From: JAFGRR01 sp964563855
GTDB taxonomy: Bacteria; Planctomycetota; Phycisphaerae; UBA1845; Fen-1342
DNA length: 64,000 nt
Direction of reading: 5' to 3'
Assembly: GCA_964563855.1 (NCBI GenBank)
Contig: CAZLYU010000006.1
Span: 19,194-83,193, forward strand
In this document: in pieces, positions 55,582 to 64,000 of the stretch
How positions within the stretch are numbered: position 1 is the stretch's first letter
How the letters are laid out: every line of letters starts with the position of its first letter
Notes under the pieces: model-generated
Seen by the model: the letters and a program-made list of their open reading frames with translations, nothing else
What the model was told of the DNA's origin: nothing
Databases searched by the model: none
Program-made: the position numbers and the translations under genes

Positions 55582-56901
55582 CTAGTCTGAAGTGGCGTCT
55601 TCGGGTCGATCATCGTCGATGAACACGAGGCTCTTGCGTTCAACTTCGTACACGCCGGTGCGCGTCTCCTCCATCGGCTCATCGCTGATGAACTCACGCA
55701 CGCGTACGTTCTGTTCGCCCATTTGCTCGGTGAACGCGATCACCAACGCGATCGCTTCATCGCGATCCCCCGCGACGACCTGGAAGTTCCGCAAGAAACG
55801 CTGCGGCTCATTGCTGCTCAACGACCGGCGATCGACCACTTCGTCCAGCCCTTTGCGATAGTCGGCCTCGACCACCAGGCTGAACCACGCGGCCTCATCA
55901 CGGAGTTCGCCCATCGCTTCGCGGTAGGCCTCGCACAGTTCGACCGTGCACGCGTTCGCGACGTAGGCCCGTTTCAACAACGTCTCACAAGCCGCCTTAC
56001 GACCGCGACGCGCATAGAAGTCGATCGCCATCTCCAGCACATACGACACGTCATCCACGTCGTGGTCGTCGAGCGTGTCCAGCGCTGATTGATAGGCCGA
56101 CTCCGCCGCCGCGGGCTCATCCTTTTCATCAAGAATGAACGCTTCGAGCAGATAGGTGCGCGCCGAGTGCGGCGCCAGGCGCCGAAGCTGCTCCAGCGCC
56201 CGCTCGGCATCCGGAAACCGCTCCGCGCGGACCGCGGTCACGCCAATATTCAGATGCAGCCAAGTCGACTCCGGCGTCGCGTTTTCGGCCTGCGCATAGC
56301 AGTCGAAGGCGGCGTCATACTCCTCGTCGTCGCTGTGCAGGATGCCCAGCGTCACCCACTGAACGGCGTCTTCCGGCGCCAGCGAGAGGTAGCGCTTGAG
56401 TGTGCTCTTGGCGCCGGCGTAATCCGCCAGTTCGGTCTGCACGGCGGCCTTGCGCTGCAGCGACCAGTCGATGTCCGCGCCGAGATTCAGCGCTTTGTCG
56501 TACAGCTCGAGGGCGGTCTCGTAGTCGCGCAGCTTTTCACACACCAGCGCGAGATTGGCCAGCGTCACCTCGTCGTCTTCATCCAGCGAATGCGCGAGGT
56601 GCAGCGCGTCGTGCGCCAGGTCGAGCTCGTCGGCGTTGGAAAGCACGACGCCTCGCGCTGCATGCAGGCGCGCCGAGTCAGGGAATTCGTCGAGCAGGGG
56701 CTCTAGCGCCTGCAAAGCCCCGTCGTGGTTGCCGAGTTCGCTGAGCGCCCACGCCCGCAGCGTGACCGCCTCGATCCGCTGCTCGTCGTCGAGCGACTTG
56801 CGCTCGACCTGCGCGAGGCAGCGCAGCGTATCCGCCGGCTTGCCTGCCTCCAGCAAGTCGTTAGCGCGATCCAGAATCTTGGCGATCTCGTCGGCGTTCA
56901 T
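55582..56901 (-). CDS. TPR-repeat protein
   Basis: A 439-residue cytoplasmic protein made mainly of tetratricopeptide repeats; at least seven helical pairs are visible, such as RIEAVTLRAWALSELGNHDG, RLHAARGVVLSNADELDLAH and VTLANLALVCEKLRDYETAL. The C-terminal 80 residues lack the pattern and end in an acidic tail (FIDDDRPEDATSD). No signal peptide is present. It is the first gene of a unit with glpX. The ATG at 56901 is chosen; GAGAG lies upstream. A scaffold role is likely and the partner is unknown. Confidence 0.85.
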   Translation of the reverse strand: MNADEIAKILDRANDLLEAGKPADTLRCLAQVERKSLDDEQRIEAVTLRAWALSELGNHDGALQALEPLLDEFPDSARLHAARGVVLSNADELDLAHDALHLAHSLDEDDEVTLANLALVCEKLRDYETALELYDKALNLGADIDWSLQRKAAVQTELADYAGAKSTLKRYLSLAPEDAVQWVTLGILHSDDEEYDAAFDCYAQAENATPESTWLHLNIGVTAVRAERFPDAERALEQLRRLAPHSARTYLLEAFILDEKDEPAAAESAYQSALDTLDDHDVDDVSYVLEMAIDFYARRGRKAACETLLKRAYVANACTVELCEAYREAMGELRDEAAWFSLVVEADYRKGLDEVVDRRSLSSNEPQRFLRNFQVVAGDRDEAIALVIAFTEQMGEQNVRVREFISDEPMEETRTGVYEVERKSLVFIDDDRPEDATSD

Positions 56902-57012
56902 GCGGACCAATCTCTCACAAACCGCTCGCGGCGATTTGCTGCTGGCAGTATAAGCGGGCCGGGGCAACGCGTCCCCATCTCCTCAAACGTCGGCAATCGA
57001 GTCCGCAAGCCC

Positions 57013-57675
57013 ATGCTTCACACAGCCTCAGCTTCTCAACCGTCGCGCCGTCGCCGCTCGGGCGCCGCGCGTCGCTCGCAAGCGCTGCTCTGCGGCGTAG
57101 CGATCTGTTTGCTCGGGGCCGGCTCGCTCGGCTGTCACGACCTCAGTTACCGCGCCGCACCGCTCGGCGCCGGACCGAACGACTATGACCGCATCTTCCC
57201 GCTCGAACACCTGCGACTCACCGATATCGGGCGTTGCTATCTGAGCCCGGAACGGAATGGCCGGATTGACGCCCTCGTGCTGCAACTCGGCGAAGACCGG
57301 CGCGTCGTCGGCCGTTGGCAAGCGACGTTCATCGATCGAACAGGCCGCTGGAACGCCGAGAGCGGTTTCCGCCTGCGCGGCGAGGTCTTTCCAGAACGGC
57401 TGGGCATGGGCGGCGCGCGCCCATTCGACACGCTGAAGAGCGTCGTGCTCGATTTGGTGGACAGCGCTAACGATCCCCTCTCGCTCGCCGCTCACGCGCG
57501 CATCGCCGCCGGTCTCGAGCGCGTCGCGCAACACTTCAACGCCGGCCCGCTCTTGGCGCCCGCCGACGAGGACGTGCAGGCGTTTCTGGATGAGATCGAC
57601 CCGCGCGGCGCCGCCACGCTGATCCGCGACGGGGATGTGCTTCGCGTCACCTACGCCGTCGGCGCCCAACGGTAG
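57013..57675 (+). CDS. Lipoprotein of unknown function
   Basis: A 220-residue lipoprotein: a long Arg/Ser-rich N-region (SQPSRRRRSGAARRSQALL), hydrophobic core and lipobox GAGSLGC near residue 38. The mature part contains NDYDRIFPLEHLRLTDIGRC, RIDALVLQLGEDRRVVGRWQ and LDLVDSANDPLSLAAHARI, which suggests a compact mixed fold. No domain is recognised. It lies divergent from the TPR gene, separated by 111 bp, and upstream of uvrA by 182 bp. Confidence 0.72.
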   Translation: MLHTASASQPSRRRRSGAARRSQALLCGVAICLLGAGSLGCHDLSYRAAPLGAGPNDYDRIFPLEHLRLTDIGRCYLSPERNGRIDALVLQLGEDRRVVGRWQATFIDRTGRWNAESGFRLRGEVFPERLGMGGARPFDTLKSVVLDLVDSANDPLSLAAHARIAAGLERVAQHFNAGPLLAPADEDVQAFLDEIDPRGAATLIRDGDVLRVTYAVGAQR

Positions 57676-57857
57676 CCGTAGCCGCAGCCTTCGTTTGGGT
57701 CGCGCGAGCCCCTCATCCGCGGTCGATCACGCCCCGCCGCGCAACGCGCTGTGCGTCGCAAAATCAATGGTCATCGCGTCGAGACCACACCGCGGTTCCC
57801 GCGCCCGTACAATCCCCGGTTTCGCAGCACAGAGAACACGGAGCCGAACGCCGACCT

Positions 57858-60800
57858 ATGCCGCGCGCCGCCGCCAAGAAGAAAGTCGACGCTGCACCCG
57901 CGCCAGCCGAGCAGACGCCGCCCGCATCCGATCGCGAACATGGCTGGCTGGTCATCCGCGGGGCCCGGCATCACAACCTCCGCAACGTGAACGCCGCGTT
58001 CCCGCTCGGGCGATTCACCTGCGTGACCGGCGTGTCGGGCTCGGGCAAAAGCTCGCTCGTCAACGACATTCTCTATCACGCGCTGCATCACGAACTGATG
58101 GGCGCGACCACCGGCGAAGTCGGCGACCACGACGCGATTGAAGGCGTCGAACAACTCGACAAGATCATCGCCATCGATCAAACCCCAATCGGCCGCACGC
58201 CGCGCAGCAATCCCTCGACCTACATCAAGCTGTTCGATGAGATTCGCACGCTGTTCGCGAAACTGCCCGACGCAAAGCTGCGCGGCTACAAACCCGGCCG
58301 CTTCAGCTTCAACGTGCCGCAGCACCGCGGCGGCGGTCGGTGCGAGGCGTGTGAGGGCAACGGCGCCAACAAGATCGAGATGGACTTTCTCGCCGATGTC
58401 TGGGTCGAGTGCCCGGTGTGCAGCGGTCACCGCTTCAATCGCGAGACCCTGCAGATTCGCTACAAGGGCAAGAGCATTAGCGATGTGCTCGAGATGGATG
58501 TGCAGCAGGCGCTCGATCACTTCGAAAACGTGCCGCGGCTCAAACACATGCTGCAAACGCTGCACGACGTCGGCCTCGACTATGTGAAGCTCGGTCAGTC
58601 GAGCACCACGCTCTCCGGCGGCGAGGCTCAACGCATCAAACTCGCCCGCGAACTGGTCAAAAAGAGCACCGGCAGCACCCTCTACGTGCTCGACGAACCC
58701 ACGACGGGATTGCACTTCGAAGACGTCCGCCGCCTGCTCGCCGTGCTGCACGGCTTCGTCGACGCGGGCAACACGGTGGTGGTGATCGAGCACAATCTCG
58801 ACGTCATCAAAACCGCCGACTGGCTCATCGACCTCGGCCCGGAAGGCGGGGCCGGCGGCGGCAAGATCCTCGTCGCGGGCACGCCTGAAGATGTCGCGGT
58901 CCACGCGGGGTCCTACACCGGAAGAGCGCTCGCCGAAGAACTTGGCCGCGCGCCGCGCTCCGATGTCGAAAGCCGCGGGGTCGCCGAAGATTTCGTAGCG
59001 GCCGACAGCGAACGCGCGATTCGCGTGCGAGGCGCCCGCGAACACAACCTACGCGACGTCGACCTCGCGATCCCGCGCGACGCAGTCACCGTGTGCACCG
59101 GCGTCTCGGGCTCGGGCAAGACCAGCTTCGCGATCGACACGGTCTTCACCGAGGGCTATCGCCGCTACGTCGAGTCGCTGTCGGCGTACGCCCGGCAGTT
59201 TCTCGGTCAGATGGCCAAGCCGCGCGTCGACCACATCGAGGGGCTCTCGCCGGCCATTTGCATCGAGCAGAAGGCCGCGAGCAAAAGCCCACGCTCGACA
59301 GTCGGCACAGTCACCGAAATCTATGACTACATGCGCGTGCTCTGGGCCCGCGCGGGTCAGCCCATGTGCCCGCGCTGCGAGCTCCCCATCGGCGCTCAGA
59401 CGATCGACGAGATCAGCGACCGCGTCCTGAAGCTCGACGAGGGGACGCCGATCATCGTTCTGGCGCCGGTTGCGATGAAAACCGGCGAGACATATGCAGC
59501 ACTCTGCAAGCGCCTCAAGCAGTCGGGCTATCGACGCGTGCGTATCGACGGCGACGTGCGTCCGGTCGAAGAGGCTGAGATGCTCGACGCCCGTCGCAAG
59601 CACCGTGTCGAGGTGGTCATCGATCGCGCCGTGGTGCGCCCCAAGTCGCGCGGCCGCATTGTCGAAAGCATCGAACATGCGTTGGCGCTCGGCGGCGGCT
59701 TGATGGGGCTGGTGGTCGAATCGGTCGAGCGCGCCGTCGAAAACGGCGATGACCCTCCGCGTTTCGAGCACACCAAGGCCGAAGAGCTGCTGTTCTCGCA
59801 AAAGCTCGCGTGCCTGAATTGCGGGTCCAGCTACGAAGAACTGGGGCCGCACCACTTCTCGTTTAACAGCCAGCTTGGATGGTGCGAGACCTGCGAGGGG
59901 CTCGGCGTGCAACGCGGCGCCCCCGCGGAAGAACTCATCGTGCAACCGAACAAGACGCTGTTCGACGGTGCGATCGCCGGCTGGGACAAGATCGATCGCC
60001 GTAGTCCGCTCGGGCGCATGCTGCAGGCCCTGTGCCGGCACTTCGACCTCGACGACAAGACCCCGCTCGCCGAGTGGTCGGAGCGCCAAACCCGCGATCT
60101 GCTCTTCGGCGGCTCGACCGCCTGGATCGACGCCGGCGCCGCAGTTGACGGTCTCCGCTTCCGCTGGCGCGGGTTCTATCCGGCGATCGACAACGCCACC
60201 CGCAACAGTTGGATGCTGCGCCACAAGCTGCGCAACGTCGTCACCGACATTCCCTGCGTGACTTGTCGCGGCGGTCGGCTGCGACCCGACGTCGCGGCCG
60301 TGCGGCTGGCCGACCGCACGCTCGTCGACGTCTGCAACCTAACCCTCAGCGACACGCTGGCGTTCTTCAAGGGGCTGCGGCTCGACGACCGCCAGAAACG
60401 CATCGCCGGCGAGTTGCTCAAAGAGATCCGCAACCGTCTCAAGTTTCTTGTCGATGTCGGGCTCGATTACGTCACGTTGCATCGCGCCGCGCCTACGCTT
60501 TCCGGCGGCGAGTCGCAACGCATTCGTCTCGCGAGCCAGATCGGGAGCGGTCTGTCAGGCGTGCTCTACGTGCTCGATGAACCGACGATCGGCCTGCACC
60601 CGCGCGACACCAACCGCCTCGTCACGGCGCTGCACAAACTGCGCCGCCTCGGAAACACGTTGCTGCTCGTCGAACACGACCGCGACGTGATCGAGTCGGC
60701 CGACCACCTGGTCGACTTCGGTCCGCGGGCCGGCGCGTTCGGGGGCTCGGTGGTGGCCGAAGGACCGCCGACGGAATTCACCAAGCCCGCGCGCCGCAAG

Positions 60801-62756
60801 CGGAGCCGCAAAACCACGGATGCGGACGAGGCGGACGGCGACCCGTCGCTGACCCGTGGCTACCTCAGCGGCGCGCAGTCGATTGCGATCCCCAGCAACC
60901 GTCGTGCGATCGCCGAACCGCCGGCGCCCCCCAGCGACCCGCCCGCCAAGCGCTCCCGCCGCGCCAAGCCGCCGCCCGCTCCGGTGCTCGACGAACCGCA
61001 TCGGTGGTGGCTGACGGTCGGCGACGTGCGACACAACAATTTGCGCGGCGTGACGGCCGCGTTCCCGCTCGGGCGGTTGACGTGCGTGACGGGCGTGTCG
61101 GGGTCGGGCAAGAGCTCGCTGATCAACGACGTCTTGTGGCCGGGGCTCGCCAACGAGTTGAACAACGCCGGCCTCGCCGCCGGTGTGTACAGCGCGTTGC
61201 ACGGTCTCGAACATTTAGACAAGGTCATCAACGTCGATCAGGCGCCGATCGGCAGCACGCCGTCGAGCAACCCCGCGACCTATACCGGTCTGTTCGACCT
61301 GATCCGCTCGCTGTTCGCCCGCGTGCCCGACGCCAAGGTGCGCGGCTACGGCCCCAATCGCTTCAGCTTCAACCGCCCGGGAGGCCGCTGCGAGGCGTGC
61401 GAAGGCTATGGCCAGAAATGCATCGAAATGCACTTCATGCCCGATGTATGGGTCGAGTGTGAGACTTGCGCCGGCAAACGCTACAACCCCGAAACACTCG
61501 AAGTACGCTACCGCGGCAAGAACATCGCCGACGTGCTCGACATGCGCGTGGCGGCGGCGCTCGATCACTTCGCCAACGTGCCCAAGCTGAAGCGCATGCT
61601 GCAGACGCTAGCCGACGTCGGCCTCGACTATGTGCAACTCGGGCAGCCAGCGCCGACGCTGTCGGGCGGCGAAGCCCAGCGCGTGAAGCTGGCCACCGAA
61701 CTCGGCAAGCCCAATACCGGCCGCACGGTTTACCTGCTGGACGAACCCACGACCGGGCTGCATTTTGACGACGTTCGCAAATTGCTCGACGTGATGCACC
61801 GTCTCGTCGATCTCGGCAACACCGTGATCGTCGTCGAGCACAACCTCGACGTCATCAAATCGGCTGACTGGATCATCGAACTCGGCCCGGAAGCCGGGGC
61901 GGCGGGCGGAAAGATCATCGCGACCGGAACGCCGGAAGCGCTCTGCGACGGATCCGCGACCGACCGCGCCGCGCGGCTCGCCGAGCGCCGGCCGCCTCGC
62001 GCGACGACCCCGGCGAACGACGCGAAGCGCGGCTGGGCTTCGTCAGCGCGGTCACGCAAGCCGCGCCAGACCGCCGCGCCCTTGACCCACACCGCCGCCG
62101 CGATCGCTCCAGTGCTCGAGGCGGGCCCGCGAGAGCCGCGTCCGCGCTTCGACCCGCAGGCGCACGCCAGCGCCGTACTCGACAGCGAGAAGGCCGGCCT
62201 CGGAGACGTTGGCAAAGGCGTCAAGATGCCTTGGCAAGTCGACGGGCGCAAATGGCATCTCGAGCAGCGCGATAGTCGCAACGCCGCCGAACGTCACTGG
62301 GATCCGCAAGCACTGCTGTACATCGAAGCGCTGATTCAGAAGTTGTCTGGCTTCGCGCCGACGAACTGGAGCAACCAGGCGTCGGTCGAGTTCATCGCCC
62401 CCGGCGCCAAGACGTGGTTCCTGCATGCGCTCACTGGCGGCGAGTGGTTGCTGGAGTGCTACTTCCAGGCGCCGCGCGGCGCCTTTCGCGCCGCGCGCCT
62501 GCAACGCCAACTGAAGCTCAAAACGCTCGACGAGCGCGACGACATCCCCGCCTATGGCGCGTGGGAGCGTGTCGACGTACGCGAGCGGCGCGGCGATATC
62601 GACGCCGTCGTGGTCTACGTACACGACAAAGCGGAGATCGACACCCCCGCCTTCCGCAAGTTCATTAGAGAGATCGCCGCCACCTATCTGAACACGCTCG
62701 CGAACGGCGCTCCGCAGAAGCGAACGACCGCCAAGCGGAAACGAGCGAAGGCCTAG
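57858..62756 (+). CDS. uvrA: Giant UvrA with three ABC modules (C-half, N-half, C-half) and a C-terminal extension
   Basis: A 1632-residue UvrA-family protein of nucleotide excision repair; usual UvrA is about 950 residues with one N-half and one C-half. Order here: (1) residues about 25-375, a C-terminal-half module with Walker A GVSGSGKSS (about 58), zinc cysteines C162/C165 and C185/C188, and signature LSGGEAQR (about 252); (2) about 390-965, a complete N-terminal half with Walker A (about 415), UvrB-binding and insertion regions (AYARQFLGQMAKPRVDHIEG, CPRCELP, CLNCGSS, CETCEGLG), signature LSGGESQR (about 881) and Walker B (about 904); (3) about 1040-1385, a second C-terminal half with Walker A (about 1080), zinc cysteines near 1178-1206, and signature (about 1269); (4) 1400-1632, an unrecognised domain. 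It is one uninterrupted frame from ATG 57858. Confidence 0.93.
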   Translation: MPRAAAKKKVDAAPAPAEQTPPASDREHGWLVIRGARHHNLRNVNAAFPLGRFTCVTGVSGSGKSSLVNDILYHALHHELMGATTGEVGDHDAIEGVEQLDKIIAIDQTPIGRTPRSNPSTYIKLFDEIRTLFAKLPDAKLRGYKPGRFSFNVPQHRGGGRCEACEGNGANKIEMDFLADVWVECPVCSGHRFNRETLQIRYKGKSISDVLEMDVQQALDHFENVPRLKHMLQTLHDVGLDYVKLGQSSTTLSGGEAQRIKLARELVKKSTGSTLYVLDEPTTGLHFEDVRRLLAVLHGFVDAGNTVVVIEHNLDVIKTADWLIDLGPEGGAGGGKILVAGTPEDVAVHAGSYTGRALAEELGRAPRSDVESRGVAEDFVAADSERAIRVRGAREHNLRDVDLAIPRDAVTVCTGVSGSGKTSFAIDTVFTEGYRRYVESLSAYARQFLGQMAKPRVDHIEGLSPAICIEQKAASKSPRSTVGTVTEIYDYMRVLWARAGQPMCPRCELPIGAQTIDEISDRVLKLDEGTPIIVLAPVAMKTGETYAALCKRLKQSGYRRVRIDGDVRPVEEAEMLDARRKHRVEVVIDRAVVRPKSRGRIVESIEHALALGGGLMGLVVESVERAVENGDDPPRFEHTKAEELLFSQKLACLNCGSSYEELGPHHFSFNSQLGWCETCEGLGVQRGAPAEELIVQPNKTLFDGAIAGWDKIDRRSPLGRMLQALCRHFDLDDKTPLAEWSERQTRDLLFGGSTAWIDAGAAVDGLRFRWRGFYPAIDNATRNSWMLRHKLRNVVTDIPCVTCRGGRLRPDVAAVRLADRTLVDVCNLTLSDTLAFFKGLRLDDRQKRIAGELLKEIRNRLKFLVDVGLDYVTLHRAAPTLSGGESQRIRLASQIGSGLSGVLYVLDEPTIGLHPRDTNRLVTALHKLRRLGNTLLLVEHDRDVIESADHLVDFGPRAGAFGGSVVAEGPPTEFTKPARRKRSRKTTDADEADGDPSLTRGYLSGAQSIAIPSNRRAIAEPPAPPSDPPAKRSRRAKPPPAPVLDEPHRWWLTVGDVRHNNLRGVTAAFPLGRLTCVTGVSGSGKSSLINDVLWPGLANELNNAGLAAGVYSALHGLEHLDKVINVDQAPIGSTPSSNPATYTGLFDLIRSLFARVPDAKVRGYGPNRFSFNRPGGRCEACEGYGQKCIEMHFMPDVWVECETCAGKRYNPETLEVRYRGKNIADVLDMRVAAALDHFANVPKLKRMLQTLADVGLDYVQLGQPAPTLSGGEAQRVKLATELGKPNTGRTVYLLDEPTTGLHFDDVRKLLDVMHRLVDLGNTVIVVEHNLDVIKSADWIIELGPEAGAAGGKIIATGTPEALCDGSATDRAARLAERRPPRATTPANDAKRGWASSARSRKPRQTAAPLTHTAAAIAPVLEAGPREPRPRFDPQAHASAVLDSEKAGLGDVGKGVKMPWQVDGRKWHLEQRDSRNAAERHWDPQALLYIEALIQKLSGFAPTNWSNQASVEFIAPGAKTWFLHALTGGEWLLECYFQAPRGAFRAARLQRQLKLKTLDERDDIPAYGAWERVDVRERRGDIDAVVVYVHDKAEIDTPAFRKFIREIAATYLNTLANGAPQKRTTAKRKRAKA

Positions 62757-62915
62757 TGCGTGTCGCCGACGCCGCCGCCGCGTGCGGCGGTTTCATGAGC
62801 CAGTACGCCGCGCTCGAACACAGCTCCGGATATGGCGTCCGACGCGGGCGCCGCCGCCCAGGGCGCATTATCCACGGTCCTGCCGAAGTGGGTGTCTGTC
62901 GCACAAGTCGCATTT

Positions 62916-62982
62916 GCATGTATACCGAGCTTACGCCGGTTTAGCAGATTTCGATAAACCGGGGTAAGCTCGGTATACATGC
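62916..62982. repeat. 28-bp near-perfect inverted repeat downstream of uvrA
   Basis: Left arm 62916-62943, right arm 62955-62982, 11-bp loop, a single mismatch (position 62935). It lies in the 283-bp gap between convergent uvrA and acs. No T-run follows either way. It may be a bidirectional terminator or a remnant of a mobile element. Nothing else is evident in the gap. Confidence 0.7.
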
Positions 62983-63039
62983 TCGACGCAGCGCATCATG
63001 CCCGACGACGACTGACGCCGAGCATAATCGCTGCAGCTC

Positions 63040-64000
63040 TTACGCGGGCTTGCGCTGAATCAGGTCGTCCACCACCGTCGGATCCGCCAGCGTCGTCACA
63101 TCGCCGACCTGCTCCGGATGGCCTTCCGCGATCTTCCGCAGAATCCGTCGCATGATCTTGCCCGAACGCGTCTTCGGCAGCCCCGGCGCCCAATGAATGA
63201 CATCCGGCGACGCGATCGGACCGATCACCTGCCGCACGTGTTGCACCAGTTCCTTCTTCAACGCGTCGGTATATTCGAGCCCGGCGAGGAGCGTGACGTA
63301 GGCGTAAATGCCCTGACCCTTCAGCTCGTGCGGATAGCCCACCACCGCGGCTTCGGCGACCTGCGGATGCGCCACCAGAGCGCTCTCGATCTCCGCGGTA
63401 CCGAAGCGGTGGCCGCTGACGTTGATCACATCATCAACCCGCCCGGTGATCCACCAATAGCCGTCTTCGTCGCGACGGCAGCCGTCTCCCGTGAAGTACA
63501 TGCCGGGATAGGCGCTGAAGTACGTGTCTTTGAAGCGCTGGTGCTGCCCGTAGACCGTGCGCATCAGGCTCGGCCACGGCTCCTCCAGACACAAAACACC
63601 GGCCCCAGGACCCTCGATCCGCTGTCCGTCCGGCGTGAGCATCACCGGCTTCACGCCGAAGAACGGCAGCGTGGCGGAACCGGGCTTTTGCGGAATGGCG
63701 CCGGGCAGGGGGGTGATGAGGATGCCGCCCGTCTCGGTTTGCCACCAGGTATCCACGATCGGGCAGCGTCCGCGGCCGACGTGTTGGTGATACCAGCGCC
63801 ACGCTTCCGGGTTGATCGGTTCGCCCACCGAGCCCAGCACGCGCAGACTCGAGAGATCACGCTTCTGCGGAAACTGCTCGCCCTCACGCATTAACGCGCG
63901 GATGGCGGTTGGAGCCGTGTAGAACTGCGTGACCTTGTATTTGTCGACCACGTCCCAGAAGCGGCCCGCATCCGGATAGGTCGGCACGCCCTCGCACATT
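63040..64000 (-). CDS. acsA: Acetyl-CoA synthetase, 5' part outside window
   Basis: The C-terminal 320 residues of an ANL-family ligase that activates acetate to acetyl-CoA via acetyl-AMP. Seen: CEGVPTYPDAGRFWDVVDKY at the window edge, VTQFYTAPTAIRALM, the core motif DTWWQTETGG, PGMYFTGDGCRRDEDGYWW, GRVDDVINVSGHR (hinge region) and the catalytic-lysine motif TRSGKIMRRILRKI. The missing N-terminal half is beyond position 64000. In planctomycetes acetate use would pair with PFOR and SDH, but there is no operon link here. Confidence 0.95.
   Translation of the reverse strand, partial: MCEGVPTYPDAGRFWDVVDKYKVTQFYTAPTAIRALMREGEQFPQKRDLSSLRVLGSVGEPINPEAWRWYHQHVGRGRCPIVDTWWQTETGGILITPLPGAIPQKPGSATLPFFGVKPVMLTPDGQRIEGPGAGVLCLEEPWPSLMRTVYGQHQRFKDTYFSAYPGMYFTGDGCRRDEDGYWWITGRVDDVINVSGHRFGTAEIESALVAHPQVAEAAVVGYPHELKGQGIYAYVTLLAGLEYTDALKKELVQHVRQVIGPIASPDVIHWAPGLPKTRSGKIMRRILRKIAEGHPEQVGDVTTLADPTVVDDLIQRKPA

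Noticed and set aside
57771..60224. Two antisense open frames over uvrA
   Set aside because: Both are shadows of the highly conserved UvrA frame and show no domain of their own.
62753..62980. Small open frames inside the 28-bp inverted repeat region
   Set aside because: They have no ribosome site and reflect the palindrome rather than a protein.

Overview
The window is a GC-rich chromosomal segment with densely packed genes and no phage, insertion sequence, CRISPR array, rRNA or tRNA that I can recognise. Several traits point to a member of the Planctomycetota (PVC group), possibly Phycisphaerae-like; this is inference, as there is no rRNA to test it. They are: two secreted proteins with the short C-terminal PEP-CTERM sorting signal (...PEPAS-hydrophobic-RRR) and a third that may carry one; two secreted proteins with dockerin-like EF-hand motifs (D-x-D-G-D-x-D/N); a prepilin-like protein of the kind abundant in planctomycetes; a CarB with internal inserts; and an oversized multi-module UvrA. 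Most genes are housekeeping.

Layout. 1-1.8 kb: two exported PEP-CTERM/propeller-like proteins (the first cut by the window edge). 2.0-6.8 kb: a tight minus-strand operon rarA > 5-formyl-THF cyclo-ligase > nadB > APC permease. 6.9-9.9 kb: a secreted clan GH-A glycosidase with PKD and dockerin-like motifs, divergent from a HAD phosphatase. 9.9-17.3 kb: a paralogous lipoprotein pair, a VOC protein, an Rrf2 regulator, tmk-holB, a PduO-type adenosyltransferase and small or membrane hypotheticals. 17.3-23.3 kb: a PEP-CTERM protein with a clear terminator, purB, a DUF1579-like protein, an HPF/RaiA protein, a DinB-like protein and lipoproteins. 23.6-31.8 kb: central carbon and redox genes, namely sdhAB (no sdhC beside it), convergent with nifJ (pyruvate:ferredoxin oxidoreductase) plus a dihydroorotate-dehydrogenase-like gene, with a lone receiver-domain protein upstream. 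31.9-42.5 kb: PfkB kinase, esterase lipoprotein, M19 dipeptidase, carB, typA and a membrane metallophosphoesterase. 42.6-49.3 kb: ArnT-like glycosyltransferase, octaheme cytochrome-TPR protein, and a Wzm/Wzt-type polysaccharide exporter. 49.5-54.3 kb: small proteins, a prepilin-like protein, a dockerin-bearing secreted protein, a membrane protein and heme oxygenase. 54.5-57.7 kb: TPR protein, glpX and a lipoprotein. 57.9-62.8 kb: a 1632-residue UvrA. 63.0-64 kb: acetyl-CoA synthetase (partial).

Together the genes suggest a flexible heterotroph. Acetate enters by Acs, pyruvate is oxidised by a ferredoxin-linked oxidoreductase, succinate by SdhAB, and GlpX supports gluconeogenesis. The secreted GH/dockerin/PEP-CTERM proteins and the Wzm/Wzt and ArnT-like genes suggest investment in polysaccharide breakdown and cell-surface glycans.

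Most noteworthy: the UvrA polypeptide carries three ABC ATPase modules in the order C-half, N-half, C-half, plus an unrecognised C-terminal domain. Also of interest are a 28-bp near-perfect inverted repeat behind uvrA, a sigma-54-like site before nifJ, a 9-bp-arm palindrome before sdhA, a metallophosphoesterase that has lost metal-binding histidines, and two small genes of 35 and 50 codons.
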